Positions 49,443 through 60,375 of a stretch of DNA of 64,000 bases are shown here, piece after piece (position 1 is the first letter of the stretch; each line of letters starts with the position of its first letter). The translations under genes were made by a program, and so were the position numbers. The stretch spans positions 186,001 to 250,000 of the forward strand of contig NZ_MUBG01000001.1 of NCBI RefSeq assembly GCF_002022415.1. Reading direction: 5' to 3'. The notes beneath the pieces were generated by a model, which worked only from the letters and a program-made list of their open reading frames with translations, was not told where the DNA came from and ran no database searches. The stretch comes from Bartonella sp. WD12.1 (GTDB lineage Bacteria; Pseudomonadota; Alphaproteobacteria; Rhizobiales; Rhizobiaceae).

Positions 49443-52160
49443 CTATATGAAGGAGCCATGACAATGTTTATATTTTTTTGCTGAACCGCAAGGACAAAGC
49501 TCATTGCGTCCAATTTTTCCCCATGTGGTTGGATCATTGGGGTTACGTTCAGTTGGATCAACAAACCTATTTTCTTGTGTTTGAGCCCACAAGAAAGTGT
49601 CATTTTTTTCATTTTGATTATCAGAAGTAGAATGATCAGCGCCGGTTTGCACAGGTGTTGCTGGTTCTGTAGGTTGTTGAATAACTTCAAAACGCATGAG
49701 TTTAGAAATAGCATTTCTACGTAGGTTTCTAAGCATGGTTTGAAAGAGTTCAAATGCCTCTGTTTTATATTCATTAAGAGGATCCCGTTGTGCATATCCA
49801 CGAAAACCAATAATAGAACGTAAATGGTCTAAATTAACGAGATGTTCACGCCATAATGTGTCAATTGTTTCAAGTAATATAGCTTTATGAAAGTAAGCTA
49901 TAATTTCTGGACGATATTGTTCAGTACGCTCATTTTCAAGTTTGGTAACTGCTTCTAATACACGTTCAAAAATTTGTTTTTCAGCAACTCCATCTTCTTT
50001 TGCCCATTCTTCCACTGGTAGTTCAAGATTAAAAAGCTGATGCAACTCTTTTTGCAGAGTTTTCGTATCCCATTTTTCAGAATATGTTCCAGATGGAATG
50101 TAGGCTTCTACCAAATTATCAACCACTTCATGTCGCATTTCACTAATTGTTTCCGTCAAATTTTCTGCATTCATAATTTCCATGCGTTGCTCAAAAATAA
50201 CTTTGCGTTGATCATTCATCACATCGTCATATTTTAACAGATTTTTACGGATTTCGAAGTTTCGTGCTTCAACTTTTTTTTGAGCTTTTTCAAGCGCTTT
50301 ATTAATCCATGGATGGATAATGGCTTCATCTTCTCTCAATCCAAGTTTTTGCAGTACGCTATCCATACGGTCGGAACCAAAGATACGCATAAGATCGTCT
50401 TGAAGTGAAAGAAAGAATTTTGAACGACCTGGATCGCCCTGACGCCCAGAACGACCACGAAGCTGATTGTCAATACGACGACTTTCATGGCGCTCGGTAG
50501 CAAGAACATAAAGACCACCGGCAGATAATGCTTTTTCTTTAAGTTGCTTGACGTCTTTTATAATTTCTTCAATTCTAGCAGTTCGTTCTGCTCCTTCAGG
50601 GATATCCTGTAACTCTTGTCGAATTCGCATCTCAACATTACCACCAAGCTGTATGTCAGTACCACGACCTGCCATATTTGTTGCGATGGTTAATGCTCCA
50701 GGAACACCAGCTTGTGCGATAATATATGCTTCTTGTTCATGGTAGCGGGCATTTAAAACTTTAAAATTGGTAATACCTTCTTTGCGTAAGCGTTCTGCTA
50801 GTTGTTCTGATTTTTCAATAGAAGTAGTACCCACAAGAATAGGTTGTCCTTTTTCGTGAGCTTGACGAATATCACGCACAATGGCACGATATTTTTCTTC
50901 TGCTGTTCGATAGATTTCATCATCTTCATCAAGACGTTGTACCGGAAGATTTGTAGGGATTTCAACAACTTCAAGGCCATAGATATTATTGAATTCTTCA
51001 GCTTCTGTTACAGCTGTCCCAGTCATGCCAGACAATTTTTTATACATACGGAAATAATTTTGAAAAGTAATAGATGCTAATGTCTGATTTTCTGGTTGAA
51101 TGGCTACATGTTCTTTGGCTTCTAATGCTTGATGCAAACCTTCAGAATAACGCCGCCCTGGCATCATACGGCCTGTAAATTCATCAATAATAACGATTTC
51201 GCCATTACGGACAATATAATCTTTGTCCTGAATAAATAGTTTATGGGCTTTCAAGGCGTTGTTAATATGGTGAACAGTAGCAACATTTTCTATGTCATAG
51301 AGGCTTCCACTTTTAAGAAGCCCGGCTTGTTCAAGCATTTTTTCAATTTTTTCAGTACCGATTTCGGTAAAAATTGTTGTTTTTTGTTTTTCATCTATTT
51401 CATAGTCTTCTGGAGTTAGAGAAGAAATAAATGTGTCAATAAGATTATAGAAGTCGGTACGATCTTCTAGAGGACCTGAAATAATAAGAGGGGTACGTGC
51501 TTCATCTATGAGGATTGAATCAACTTCATCGATAATTGCATAATGATGTCCACGTTGAACCATTTGGTTAGGGCTAAAGGTCATATTATCACGTAAATAA
51601 TCAAAACCCAATTCATTATTTGTCGCATAGGTAATGTCACATGCATAGGCTGCTCGGCGAGCATCGCTATCGAGATCATGTAGAATAACACCTGTGCTTA
51701 GACCCAAAAATTCGTAAATTTTGCTCATTGCTTCAGCATCACGGCTAGCAAGATAATCGTTCACAGTAACAACATGAACGCCTTTTCCTTCTAATGCATT
51801 GAGGTAAACTGGCAAAGTTGCCATTAATGTTTTACCTTCACCGGTACGCATTTCAGCGATGCCTCGATCATGAAGAACCATTCCACCGATGAGTTGTACA
51901 TCAAAAGGACGCATGTTATAAACGCGTTTTGCTGCTTCACGGACAGTTGCAAAGGCTTTCACCAAGAGCGAATCAATAGTTGCGCCTTCGGTTAATCTTT
52001 GACGGAATTCGCTAGTTTTTTGGCAAAGCTGTGTATCACTTAATTTTTGGAATTGCTCTTCCAACGCATTAATTTGTACAACTTTTTGGCGAAAAGTTTT
52101 GATGCGACGCTCATGAGCCGAACCAAAAAGTTTGCGTACAAAAACACCTAAATTGACCAT
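49443..52160 (-). CDS. secA: Preprotein translocase ATPase SecA
   Basis: A 905-residue motor that pushes unfolded preproteins through SecYEG. Walker A is MRTGEGKTL near residue 104; [15 protein letters not shown] is the DEAD-box region; GRGTDI and the [18 protein letters not shown] segment (in parts) are the helicase motifs. The C-terminal zinc-binding SEC-C motif is [14 protein letters not shown]. All SecA domains appear present. The divergent parvulin gene starts 412 bases away, giving the common alphaproteobacterial order secA-parvulin-argJ-mutT. Confidence 0.97.
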   Translation of the reverse strand: MVNLGVFVRKLFGSAHERRIKTFRQKVVQINALEEQFQKLSDTQLCQKTSEFRQRLTEGATIDSLLVKAFATVREAAKRVYNMRPFDVQLIGGMVLHDRGIAEMRTGEGKTLMATLPVYLNALEGKGVHVVTVNDYLASRDAEAMSKIYEFLGLSTGVILHDLDSDARRAAYACDITYATNNELGFDYLRDNMTFSPNQMVQRGHHYAIIDEVDSILIDEARTPLIISGPLEDRTDFYNLIDTFISSLTPEDYEIDEKQKTTIFTEIGTEKIEKMLEQAGLLKSGSLYDIENVATVHHINNALKAHKLFIQDKDYIVRNGEIVIIDEFTGRMMPGRRYSEGLHQALEAKEHVAIQPENQTLASITFQNYFRMYKKLSGMTGTAVTEAEEFNNIYGLEVVEIPTNLPVQRLDEDDEIYRTAEEKYRAIVRDIRQAHEKGQPILVGTTSIEKSEQLAERLRKEGITNFKVLNARYHEQEAYIIAQAGVPGALTIATNMAGRGTDIQLGGNVEMRIRQELQDIPEGAERTARIEEIIKDVKQLKEKALSAGGLYVLATERHESRRIDNQLRGRSGRQGDPGRSKFFLSLQDDLMRIFGSDRMDSVLQKLGLREDEAIIHPWINKALEKAQKKVEARNFEIRKNLLKYDDVMNDQRKVIFEQRMEIMNAENLTETISEMRHEVVDNLVEAYIPSGTYSEKWDTKTLQKELHQLFNLELPVEEWAKEDGVAEKQIFERVLEAVTKLENERTEQYRPEIIAYFHKAILLETIDTLWREHLVNLDHLRSIIGFRGYAQRDPLNEYKTEAFELFQTMLRNLRRNAISKLMRFEVIQQPTEPATPVQTGADHSTSDNQNEKNDTFLWAQTQENRFVDPTERNPNDPTTWGKIGRNELCPCGSAKKYKHCHGSFI

Positions 52161-52572
52161 TCTGGTCCTTTCTTTTATTTATTACCATTGCGCTTGGTCG
52201 CTTCAATATCAAATATATTGCCCCTATTTTGTATCTCTTAAAGGTACTTGATACAATCAAAATGTGGGCAGTATTATCATATTTTTAGTAGGTAACTTTT
52301 TTATATTTAAATTTTACCGTAGAGATAAAAGGCTAAATTCATCGTGTCAACTTTAGGAATATTATTTAGTTTATAGAGTATAGAATGATTTAGGGTATAA
52401 TATGACATTTTTCACTATGGTTATGGTATATATTATCCGAGTAAAACAAGATAAAAGGATAAATTCTGTGTTTTTTTAACAAAATTGCTGATTTATTTAT
52501 CATGTTAGAGATTAAAGTGCTATGATAAAAATTGAAGCCTGGAAGTACATTCATTCTTAAGGGAGTATATTT
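52161..52572. other. Divergent spacer between secA and the parvulin gene
   Basis: About 410 AT-rich bases containing both promoters. A TATAAT lies at 52396-52401, but without a good -35 on the plus strand. No leader peptide like SecM, no riboswitch and no gene were recognised. Confidence 0.5.
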
Positions 52573-53523
52573 ATGAAATTCAAATTAACAACGCTCTTTG
52601 TGACATCAACTTTATTGGTAAGCACGAGTTTGAGTGTAGTGGCTCAAGATCACGTAAAATCTGCACCAAATGATTTGAATACTTTGGATAAAGCCTCAGC
52701 AAAGCCGATTGCACCTTCTCACGTTATGGCCATTATTAATGGGAAGAGTATTACAGCGGGTGAATTGGATGAGCTAGCACTTGAAATAAATCCTAATTTG
52801 GCACGTCTTACTGATGAACAGCGTCGTATAACAGTTTTAAAAGCCTATTTAGATATGCAAGCGCTTGCTAAAGCAGCAATTGAGAAAGGTATCGATAAGA
52901 CAGAAGTTTATGATAAGCGTATGGCAATTATGCGCGATAATGTTCTTCAGCAACTTTATTTTAAACAGATGGTTGTTGATAAAATTCAAGATGCTGATTT
53001 GCAAGCTCTTTATGATAAGGAAGTTGCTGCTTTACCTAAAGAGGATGAGGTTAAAGCGCGTCATATTTTGGTTAAAACGAAAGAGGCAGCAGAAGCTATT
53101 ATTAAGCGCTTAAAGAAGGGGGAAAATTTTGAAGAGATTGCAAAAAAAGATTCAACAGATGGTTCGGCTTCTGTAGGCGGTGATCTTGGTTATTTTAGTT
53201 ATGGCCAAATGGTTAAACCCTTTGAAGATGCTGCATTTAATTTGAAAGTTGGTGAATACACTAAAAAACCTGTTGAAAGCCCATTTGGCTGGCATATTAT
53301 CAAAGTGGAAGATCGTCGCCCCAAACAGCCTCCTGCATTTGATGATGTTAAAGAGGTATTACGTACACAGATTATGAAAGATCGTTATCATGCGTTAATC
53401 ACTGATTTGCGTAATAAGGTAGATGTGAAATATCCTGATTCTCATATTGCAAAACTCATGCAATCACTTAATGAAAATAATGCAGCTCTTCCAGGTGAAA
53501 CATCCAATGAAGAAGAGGAATAA
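52573..53523 (+). CDS. Periplasmic parvulin-type peptidyl-prolyl cis-trans isomerase
   Basis: A 316-residue exported folding catalyst. Signal peptide of about 25 residues (TLLVSTSLSVVAQ), a SurA/PrsA-like helical chaperone region (about 50-150) and a PpiC domain (about 155-255; VKARHILVKTKEAAEAI, GDLGYFSYGQMVKPFEDAAF and SPFGWHIIKV, all in register). It helps newly exported proteins fold in the periplasm, which suits its position beside secA. AAGGGAGTATATTT precedes the ATG. The acidic tail (SNEEEE) is short. Confidence 0.93.
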   Translation: MKFKLTTLFVTSTLLVSTSLSVVAQDHVKSAPNDLNTLDKASAKPIAPSHVMAIINGKSITAGELDELALEINPNLARLTDEQRRITVLKAYLDMQALAKAAIEKGIDKTEVYDKRMAIMRDNVLQQLYFKQMVVDKIQDADLQALYDKEVAALPKEDEVKARHILVKTKEAAEAIIKRLKKGENFEEIAKKDSTDGSASVGGDLGYFSYGQMVKPFEDAAFNLKVGEYTKKPVESPFGWHIIKVEDRRPKQPPAFDDVKEVLRTQIMKDRYHALITDLRNKVDVKYPDSHIAKLMQSLNENNAALPGETSNEEEE

Positions 53524-53623
53524 TATTTTTTCAATCTAGGTATTTGATGTTTTTTCTTTTTCAAAAATTTCAGCAATTATTTAATTGTATGAGATTTTAT
53601 TGATTTTGACGGGAAAATACATA

Positions 53624-54862
53624 ATGGCTGTACAGATATCGCCTTTATCTCCCAAAACAATACAAGAGCTTCCGCCATTATCTAGTGTACGAATAGCAAC
53701 GGCGGAAGCTGGGATTAAATATAAAAATCGTACAGATCTTCTTTTAATCGTATTTGATGAGCCAGCAAATGTGGCAGGTGTTTTTACACGTTCTAAATGT
53801 CCGTCTTCTCCTGTGGATCATTGTCGTGCATCGCTTTCTCATGGAGTTGCAAGGGGTGTTGTTGTTAATTCTGGGAATGCAAATGCTTTCACAGGGTGTA
53901 AAGGTAAGCAAACAACAGATGCGATAGTACACACTGCAGCAAGTATCTTAAAGGCTAGAGAAAATGAAATTTTTGTAGCTTCTACTGGTGTTATTGGCGA
54001 ATTAATGGATGCATCTTGTTTATTAAATCTTTTGCCCAATATGGCTGCTGAAGCAGAGGAAGGCAATTGGTTAGAAGCTGCAAAAGCTATTATGACAACT
54101 GATACGTTTCCAAAGCTTGCAACACGCAGATTTGACTTTGGGGGGAAAATTGTGACCATTAATGGAATTGCAAAAGGTTCTGGTATGATTGCTCCAGATA
54201 TGGCAACAATGCTTTCTTTTGTAGTAACTGATGCGGCAATTGCTTCGGATATACTTCAATCTATGTTATCAGAGGCAGTTCAGGGATCTTTCAATTCCAT
54301 TACTGTTGATAGCGATACTTCAACATCCGATACATTGATGGTATTTGCAACAGGGAAAGTAACAGGTAATTCCCTTTGTTTGACGAGTAAATCAGATCCG
54401 CGTTATAAGGTGTTTACGAAGCAATTGGGTGATCTTTTACATGAACTTGCATTACAAGTTGTCTGTGATGGTGAGGGGGCTCGTCATTTAATTGAGGTTA
54501 GTGTAACTGGTGCTACAACAGATAGTGCCGCTAAAAGCATTGCTCTATCAATTGCAAATTCACCACTTGTAAAAACGGCTATTGCGGGTGAAGATGCTAA
54601 TTGGGGGCGGGTGGTTATGGCAGTTGGAAAAGCTGGTGTTGAAGCAAATCGTGATCTCTTAACGATTTGGTTTGGCGAACATCGTGTGGCTGTCAATGGA
54701 GAGCGTGATCCTGATTATAGTGAAGAGATGATTAGCACTTATATGAAAAGCCAATACATTACGATTCGTGTTGATATCGGTCTTGGAAGTGGTAAAGCAA
54801 CAGTTTGGTCTTGCGATTTAACAAAAGAATATGTTGCAATTAATGGCGACTATAGAAGTTAA
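53624..54862 (+). CDS. argJ: Arginine biosynthesis bifunctional protein ArgJ
   Basis: A 412-residue glutamate N-acetyltransferase/amino-acid acetyltransferase that recycles the acetyl group from acetylornithine to glutamate. The precursor cleaves itself before Thr195 (DMATMLSF), the new N-terminal nucleophile of the beta chain. ATG 53624 has ACGGGAAAA upstream and gives a standard length; an ATG at 53585 would add 13 residues. A G6 tract (54140-54145) is in frame. No other arginine gene is adjacent, so its pathway cannot be completed from this window. Confidence 0.95.
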   Translation: MAVQISPLSPKTIQELPPLSSVRIATAEAGIKYKNRTDLLLIVFDEPANVAGVFTRSKCPSSPVDHCRASLSHGVARGVVVNSGNANAFTGCKGKQTTDAIVHTAASILKARENEIFVASTGVIGELMDASCLLNLLPNMAAEAEEGNWLEAAKAIMTTDTFPKLATRRFDFGGKIVTINGIAKGSGMIAPDMATMLSFVVTDAAIASDILQSMLSEAVQGSFNSITVDSDTSTSDTLMVFATGKVTGNSLCLTSKSDPRYKVFTKQLGDLLHELALQVVCDGEGARHLIEVSVTGATTDSAAKSIALSIANSPLVKTAIAGEDANWGRVVMAVGKAGVEANRDLLTIWFGEHRVAVNGERDPDYSEEMISTYMKSQYITIRVDIGLGSGKATVWSCDLTKEYVAINGDYRS

Positions 54863-54995
54863 TTGATATAATATAAATTCAGATATTAAGTATACATTCT
54901 CTTTTAATTATTAGATGCTCAAGCTTTTGCTATTCTTTAGGTGGGGGGGATAATAGAAGAGCTTAGAGTTATTATATTACTGTTGGAGACAAGTA

Positions 54996-55409
54996 ATGCA
55001 GATAAAACGCTCACTTCTTCTTGTCGTTGCATGTGCATTGTTGGATCAAGATAATCGAGTTTTACTTGCAAAAAGGCCTCCAGGAAAATCAATGAGTGGT
55101 TTGTGGGAATTTCCTGGTGGAAAGGTTGAAGAGGGGGAAACACCAGAGGAATCATTGATTCGTGAATTAAAGGAGGAGCTTGATATTCATGTTCAAAAAA
55201 ATGATTTTTTACCTTTAACATTTGCAAGTCATAGTTATGAAACATTTCATTTATTAATGCCATTTTATATATGTCGCCATTATAGGGGCATCCCTCAAGG
55301 ACGAGAAGGGCAAAATTTAAAATGGATTTTTATTAACGATCTTGATAAATATTCTATGCCCGATGCTGATAAGCCATTAGTGCAGGTGTTGAAAAATTTT
55401 CTTCTGTAA
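54996..55409 (+). CDS. mutT: 8-oxo-dGTP diphosphatase MutT
   Basis: A 137-residue Nudix enzyme. The Nudix box is GGKVEEGETPEESLIRELKEEL in register (about residues 41-62), preceded by SGLWEFPGGK as in MutT. It removes oxidised dGTP and so prevents A:T to C:G changes. GGAG at 54985-54988 precedes ATG 54996. A G7 run (54943-54949), the longest poly-G in the window, lies 47 bases before the start, in the non-coding leader. Position after argJ matches other alphaproteobacteria. Confidence 0.93.
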   Translation: MQIKRSLLLVVACALLDQDNRVLLAKRPPGKSMSGLWEFPGGKVEEGETPEESLIRELKEELDIHVQKNDFLPLTFASHSYETFHLLMPFYICRHYRGIPQGREGQNLKWIFINDLDKYSMPDADKPLVQVLKNFLL

Positions 55410-55871
55410 TATGTTTATGAGTGGAGAAAATATTAAAAAATGGACGTTTTGTTCATTAAATATCTTGATAAAAGGAGACTTTAAATAGATCTACCTCCGA
55501 AAAGGTGTTTTGTGATTATCCTCAAGGATTTTCTTGTTTCTTTTTTAAGATCAATTGCTCAATCATTACTGTTTATGGCTTTTATATATCGTTTTTCATT
55601 GAGATGCGGTAGTGATTGCATGTAGCTTATTATTTATGGAAGAAATATTATATTCTTTAAATAGAATTTTGCAGATATGTAAAAATCAGCTTATTTATTT
55701 TCTATTTTTATATAACTGTGAATAGGTGCAAATTCGTTTCTGGCCTATAACTAATAAAAAGAATGATTTTGTAAAAATGTAGTAAGCTCTATATTTTTTA
55801 AATATTACAAGTGAATTTTAAATTATATATTATTTTTTAATGTAAAGCACAAAAAATAGTAGGCATAAGCA
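55410..55871. other. AT-rich spacer between mutT and the symporter gene
   Basis: About 460 bases. An isolated AAAGGAGA sits at 55470-55480 without a start codon at proper distance. A 37-residue frame begins at GTG 55512 after AAAGG and ends at 55625 (VIILKDFLVSF start), of doubtful meaning. Nothing else was recognised. Confidence 0.45.
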
Positions 55872-57227
55872 ATGACATTTAATTTTTTTATTAATTTATT
55901 TCTATTTATTATTTTTTTATTATTGCTTTCTCAAAGTAAAAAAATCAAATGGGGTTTTGCGCTACGTGTTATGCTGGGTCTTATTGTTGGCCTGATTTTT
56001 GGAAGTGCTTTGCAGTTTATTTATGGGGAAGGCGAGTCAACACTGTTAAAATCTGTTGAATGGTTTAACATTATTGGAGATGGTTATCTATTATTGTTGC
56101 AAATGATTGTTATGCCCTTAGTGTTTATCTCTATCGTTTCAGCGGTAGCACATTTGCATTCTTCTTATGCTGTTAGCAGAATTAGTGTAGTCACAATTTC
56201 AATATTACTTTTTACAACGTGTATTTCAGCATTGGTTGGTATTTTAGTTGTTAACTTTTTTGGGTTAACAGCGAATGGTTTGGTGCATGGAGGGGAGGAT
56301 ATATCTGCTGTTCTTGGTGGGAATACTTTTCAAGTTGGAGAAATAAATATACCAAAATTAATTTTATCATTTATTCCCCAAAATTCATTTGCTGACTTAA
56401 TGGGATCTGAGCGTACATCGATTATTAGAGTTGTTATTTTTTCAGCGTTTTTAGGATCTGCTGTTCTTCTTTTAAAGAAAGATGACCCAGATAAAGGGGA
56501 GAAAGCTCTTTCGTTTATTCAAGTTATACAGTCTTGGGTTATGTGGTTGGTACGTATTGTAATTGCGTTAACACCTTATGGTATTTTTGCTCTTATGACT
56601 AAGGTGGGTGCAACCTCAAATGTTGCTGATATTTTTAAATTACTAGTTTTTATTGTTGCTTCTTATATTGGTATTGTTCTTATGTTTGGAATTCATGGTG
56701 TGTTGCTTGGTATATCAGGCATTAACCCATTTCGTTTTTTCAAAAAAGTTGTGCCTGTTTTGACATTTGCTTTTAGTAGCCGTTCAAGTACTGCTACTAT
56801 TCCTCTAAATATTGAAGCGCAAACACAATGGATTGGTGTACCACAATCAATTGCAAGTTTTGCAGCTTCTTTTGGTGCAACGATTGGCCAAAATGGTTGT
56901 GCAGGTCTTTATCCAGCTATGCTTGCGACCATGATAGCACCATCTGTTGGTATTAATTCTTTCGACCCTATCTGGATTGCTACTCTTGTTGGGGTAGTAA
57001 CTTTGAGTTCTATTGGAGTTGCTGGCATTGGTGGTGGTGCTGTTTTTGCTGCATTAATTGTTTTACCAATTATGGGGCTCCCTATTGCTTTGGTAGCCGT
57101 ACTTATTTCTGTTGAACCTTTAATTGATATGGGGCGTACAGCTCTTAACGTTAATGGTTCAATGTTGGCTGGAGCTATGACAAGTCAAATATTACGCACA
57201 ACGAATAAGAGCATTTTTGAAAAATGA
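55872..57227 (+). CDS. Dicarboxylate/amino acid:cation symporter, L-cystine transporter-like (TcyP/YdjN)
   Basis: A 451-residue inner-membrane carrier of the DAACS (glutamate transporter) family with eight or more transmembrane helices from residue 3 onward, plus the re-entrant loops: [15 protein letters not shown] (serine-rich HP1), [17 protein letters not shown] (TM7, in place of the NMDG of glutamate carriers) and [18 protein letters not shown] (HP2). The overall sequence is closest to what I recall of TcyP/YdjN cystine carriers. Substrate is thus probably L-cystine, inferred. No ribosome site of note: AAGCA precedes the ATG. Confidence 0.85.
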   Translation: MTFNFFINLFLFIIFLLLLSQSKKIKWGFALRVMLGLIVGLIFGSALQFIYGEGESTLLKSVEWFNIIGDGYLLLLQMIVMPLVFISIVSAVAHLHSSYAVSRISVVTISILLFTTCISALVGILVVNFFGLTANGLVHGGEDISAVLGGNTFQVGEINIPKLILSFIPQNSFADLMGSERTSIIRVVIFSAFLGSAVLLLKKDDPDKGEKALSFIQVIQSWVMWLVRIVIALTPYGIFALMTKVGATSNVADIFKLLVFIVASYIGIVLMFGIHGVLLGISGINPFRFFKKVVPVLTFAFSSRSSTATIPLNIEAQTQWIGVPQSIASFAASFGATIGQNGCAGLYPAMLATMIAPSVGINSFDPIWIATLVGVVTLSSIGVAGIGGGAVFAALIVLPIMGLPIALVAVLISVEPLIDMGRTALNVNGSMLAGAMTSQILRTTNKSIFEK

Positions 57228-57258
57228 TTTTTCTATAAAATTTGCGGTTTTTTCATTG

Positions 57259-58137
57259 TTATTTTGATTGTTTTTCTAAAACATCAACAAGGGATATTTG
57301 CGCTGAACCAGGACGTAAGGGTTTTTGTTGATTTTGATCAGGCGCCCAGCCGGATAACCATATAAAAGAAAAATGCGCGCGAATACGACCATCTGGGTCA
57401 CTAAATTGTTGTGCGTAAATTTCAGCAGCGCGAAGAAAAAAGCGCTTAGATACAGGGCGTTGTGAGCGGTTAATTAACGCATTTTGCATCCCCATGGCTT
57501 TAAGGTCATGCATGAGATCGAACATTGTATTATAGCGTATTGTGATATTTTCGACATCCACTACGGGTATAGCAAAACCAACACGTTGTAAAACAGCTCC
57601 TACATCACGAATATCGGCAAAAGGATAAATTCTTGGGCTAACTCCTCCATAAATTTCAAGTTCAGCTTGAAGCAAACTTTCTCGTAATTCTTTTAATGTT
57701 CCAGCTCCAGCCATAACTGCAAGGAATAGACCGTCTGGTTTAAGAATGTCCTTTATTTGTTTTAAAACACCAGGGGTATCATTGGTCAATTGTAGTGAGA
57801 GGAGCGAAACAATAAGATCGCAATAGTGTGGTGGAAAATCAAGAAATTCTCTGTGACGCAAATGAAATTTTTGATCATGACTTTGGTAAAGCATGTCAGT
57901 TTCAACACGTTCTATAGAGCTAATTTTGCCAGATTTTTTTAAGGCTTGTACAGCAATGTCTGTATGGCTATGTAAATCTAGAGCTAATGTGAATTGACGG
58001 TCAACAGTGCTTAAACGTTTATAAAGATCTTCAGCAACATAGGATAATAAAAAATCATATCCCTCTTTTGCTTTTTTAAAAGCGCGTTTGCGAAATTGTT
58101 CAATGCGGATATGGTCAAAAATAAAAGGATGAGACAT
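57259..58137 (-). CDS. Class I SAM-dependent methyltransferase (BioC/NDUFAF5-like)
   Basis: A 292-residue protein with a class I methyltransferase fold, but the glycine motif I is poorly visible (LALDLHSHTDIAVQAL). Conserved family segments are FDHIRIEQFRKRAFKKA near the N-terminus, DLIVSLLSLQLTNDTPGVLKQIKDILKPDGLF in parts, and the YAQQFSDPDGRI end. It resembles alphaproteobacterial homologues of mitochondrial complex I assembly factor NDUFAF5; that role is inferred. ATG 58137 has AGGAA about 12 bases upstream, while ATG 58149 has no space for a site. It is divergent from comF, a common pairing. Confidence 0.75.
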   Translation of the reverse strand: MSHPFIFDHIRIEQFRKRAFKKAKEGYDFLLSYVAEDLYKRLSTVDRQFTLALDLHSHTDIAVQALKKSGKISSIERVETDMLYQSHDQKFHLRHREFLDFPPHYCDLIVSLLSLQLTNDTPGVLKQIKDILKPDGLFLAVMAGAGTLKELRESLLQAELEIYGGVSPRIYPFADIRDVGAVLQRVGFAIPVVDVENITIRYNTMFDLMHDLKAMGMQNALINRSQRPVSKRFFLRAAEIYAQQFSDPDGRIRAHFSFIWLSGWAPDQNQQKPLRPGSAQISLVDVLEKQSK

Positions 58138-58370
58138 ATCGCTTACCATTTCCTGTTTTGGGGATATAGTTTTAAATAGGTTTATTATGATGCAATGCTA
58201 TATCAAGCTTATGAGGAAAAAGGAACGACGAAATAGCTTGATAAAACTGAGTATTTTTGAAAAAATAAATTTTATAGATTTTGAAACGTAAAAAATTGTC
58301 TTATGCTACGAAGTTATAAAAGAATAAACTGATGAAGTGATACTTTTAAGATTTTTTTGAATAGGGGGGT

Positions 58371-59117
58371 ATGTTGGGTAAATTCATTGAGTACTTAATA
58401 AAAATTTTATATCCACCGACTTGTCCTGGATGTAAGAAAATTGTTTCTGCTTATAGTACGGTTTGTTCTGATTGTTGGAAAGATTTTCAATTTATTACAA
58501 AACCTTATTGTCCTGTTATGGGGATTCCTTTTGCTTACGATATGGGAGAAGGTTTTCTTAGTGGTGAAGCAATTCAAGCTTCTCCTCCTTTTTCACGTGT
58601 TCGTTCAGTGGTTGTTCATAAGGGGTTAGCGCGACTTTTGACAATCCAATTGAAATATAGTGATCGTCTAGAATTAGCACGTTTTATGTCTAATTGGATG
58701 GTACTTGCAGGACGTGAGCTTCTTGATGATTGCGATGTTATTATTCCTATTCCATTGCATTTTCATCGTTTTTTCTGGCGACGTTATAATCAATCTGCTG
58801 AACTTGCCCGTTATGTTGCAGCAGCACGGAAAAAACCTTTTAAACCTGGCTGGCTTGTTCGTTGTCGGCATACTCGTCCACAGGTTGGTTTATCTGCTAA
58901 GGAACGAAAACTCAATGTGCAAAGCGTTTTTAAGGTACCTCATGAAATTAAAAAGCATTTAAAAGGGCGTTCTATTTTGCTGATTGATGATGTTTTGACA
59001 ACAGGTGTGACAATTACTGCAGCAGCTGCAACATTAAAACATGCAGGTGCACAACAAGTTGATGCATTGACATTTTCGCGCGTATTGAAAGACGTTCCTG
59101 TTTTGTCTCACTCTTGA
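58371..59117 (+). CDS. comF: ComF family protein (phosphoribosyltransferase fold)
   Basis: A 248-residue protein with an N-terminal four-cysteine zinc knuckle (CPGC and CSDC, about residues 19-37) and a C-terminal type I phosphoribosyltransferase domain with PRPP motif ILLIDDVLTTGVT (about 203-215). ComF proteins are linked to DNA uptake in competent bacteria, though here the substrate is unknown. A run of six G (58364-58369) lies one base before ATG 58371, too close for normal initiation; TTG 58374 would have better spacing, so the exact start is open. Followed by grxC after 47 bases. Confidence 0.88.
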   Translation: MLGKFIEYLIKILYPPTCPGCKKIVSAYSTVCSDCWKDFQFITKPYCPVMGIPFAYDMGEGFLSGEAIQASPPFSRVRSVVVHKGLARLLTIQLKYSDRLELARFMSNWMVLAGRELLDDCDVIIPIPLHFHRFFWRRYNQSAELARYVAAARKKPFKPGWLVRCRHTRPQVGLSAKERKLNVQSVFKVPHEIKKHLKGRSILLIDDVLTTGVTITAAAATLKHAGAQQVDALTFSRVLKDVPVLSHS

Positions 59118-59164
59118 GAAGTGATTAAAGATTGATTATATCAAAAAAATATTGGAGAAATATT

Positions 59165-59419
59165 ATGAAAGAAATAACACTTTATACACGTCCCGGTTGT
59201 CCTTATTGCACAAAAGCGCGTGCTTTATTTGATAAAAAGGGTGTCAAATATACAGATATTGATGCATCAACTTCCCTTCGTCAACAAATGGTACAACGAG
59301 CGAATGGGCGTAATACATTTCCTCAAATTTTTATAGGTGATTATCATGTTGGAGGTTGTGATGATCTTTATGCTTTAGATGCTGAAGGTAAACTCGACTG
59401 TTTACTCAAAAGTGCCTAA
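59165..59419 (+). CDS. grxC: Glutaredoxin 3
   Basis: An 84-residue glutaredoxin with active site CPYC (Cys12-Cys15), the TFPQIFIG cis-proline loop and GGCDDLYAL glutathione-binding end. It reduces disulphides with glutathione. ATG 59165 has TTGGAGAAA upstream; a start at 59132 would add 11 residues. It is convergent with ubiG, 22 bases apart. Confidence 0.95.
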   Translation: MKEITLYTRPGCPYCTKARALFDKKGVKYTDIDASTSLRQQMVQRANGRNTFPQIFIGDYHVGGCDDLYALDAEGKLDCLLKSA

Positions 59420-59441
59420 TAGTTATCTGTTATGGTGGGCT

Positions 59442-60188
59442 TTATTTAAACCTTTTTGCAAGAAGCATATAGTTAACGTCCATATCTTTTGAGCGATTCC
59501 AACTATCATTCAATGGATTATAAGTAATGCCAATTTCATCAATAACGGTTAGAGTATTTTGAGATAATAGCTTTTTTAGCTCTTGAGGTTTTAGAAATTT
59601 TTTATAGTCATGAGTTCCTTTTGGGAGCCAACGTAGAATATATTCAGCACCGACAATCGCTAGTCCCCAAGCTTTCCATGTACGGTTAAGTGTTGCAACA
59701 AACATAAGTCCTTGTGGTTTGAGCATTTTGGCAGTGGCCGATATGAAAAGATTAACATCGGCAACATGCTCAACAATCTCCATGTTGAGAATCACATCAA
59801 ATTGTTCTTCTTCATCTGCAAGTGTTTCTGCAGTGGTGGCGCGATAATCAATTGAAAGACCGCTTTGGATTGCATGGGTTTTTGCTACCTCGATATTAGT
59901 TTGCGAAGCATCAGCTCCTATAATAGTGGCTCCAAGACGTGCCATTGGTTCACATAACAGCCCCCCTCCACAGCCAATATCAAGAATCCTTAAACCTTCA
60001 AAAGGAGTAAGAGACATAGGGTTTCGATCAAATTCTAAACAGATTTTTTCTTTAATATAAGCAAGGCGTGTTGGATTGAATTGATGGAGGGGGCGAAATT
60101 TGCCTTGGGGATTCCACCATTCAGAAGCAATTTGTGAAAAATGATCAATTTCACTCTGATCAATCGTAGTATGAGCTTTATTTATCAT
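59442..60188 (-). CDS. ubiG: Ubiquinone biosynthesis O-methyltransferase UbiG
   Basis: A 248-residue SAM-dependent enzyme doing both O-methylations in ubiquinone synthesis. Motif I is [20 protein letters not shown] (about residues 67-86); [11 protein letters not shown] and the [12 protein letters not shown] segment are typical of UbiG, as is the N-terminal [20 protein letters not shown]. The glycines of motif I are coded by a G6 run (59961-59966 on the plus strand as C6) that is in frame. Divergent from lysC with 187 bases between. Confidence 0.96.
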   Translation of the reverse strand: MINKAHTTIDQSEIDHFSQIASEWWNPQGKFRPLHQFNPTRLAYIKEKICLEFDRNPMSLTPFEGLRILDIGCGGGLLCEPMARLGATIIGADASQTNIEVAKTHAIQSGLSIDYRATTAETLADEEEQFDVILNMEIVEHVADVNLFISATAKMLKPQGLMFVATLNRTWKAWGLAIVGAEYILRWLPKGTHDYKKFLKPQELKKLLSQNTLTVIDEIGITYNPLNDSWNRSKDMDVNYMLLAKRFK

Positions 60189-60375
60189 ATCACTCTCCTT
60201 TTGTTTTCATATTAACAAGTCAGGTAGATTTTTCTAAAGTCAAGAGTAAATTAACATAATCACGCTGGGCTTGCGAAAATTATAGATATTGGTTATGTCG
60301 AAAAGGAATTTGATACGGCGACAGGACCTTATTCTAACTGTCTCATTTGAAATAAGAAATATAAGAGTGTTATAA

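Noticed and set aside
55512..55625. 37-residue frame from GTG with AAAGG upstream
   Set aside because: Too short, weak signals, no recognised similarity; kept only as a note under the spacer.
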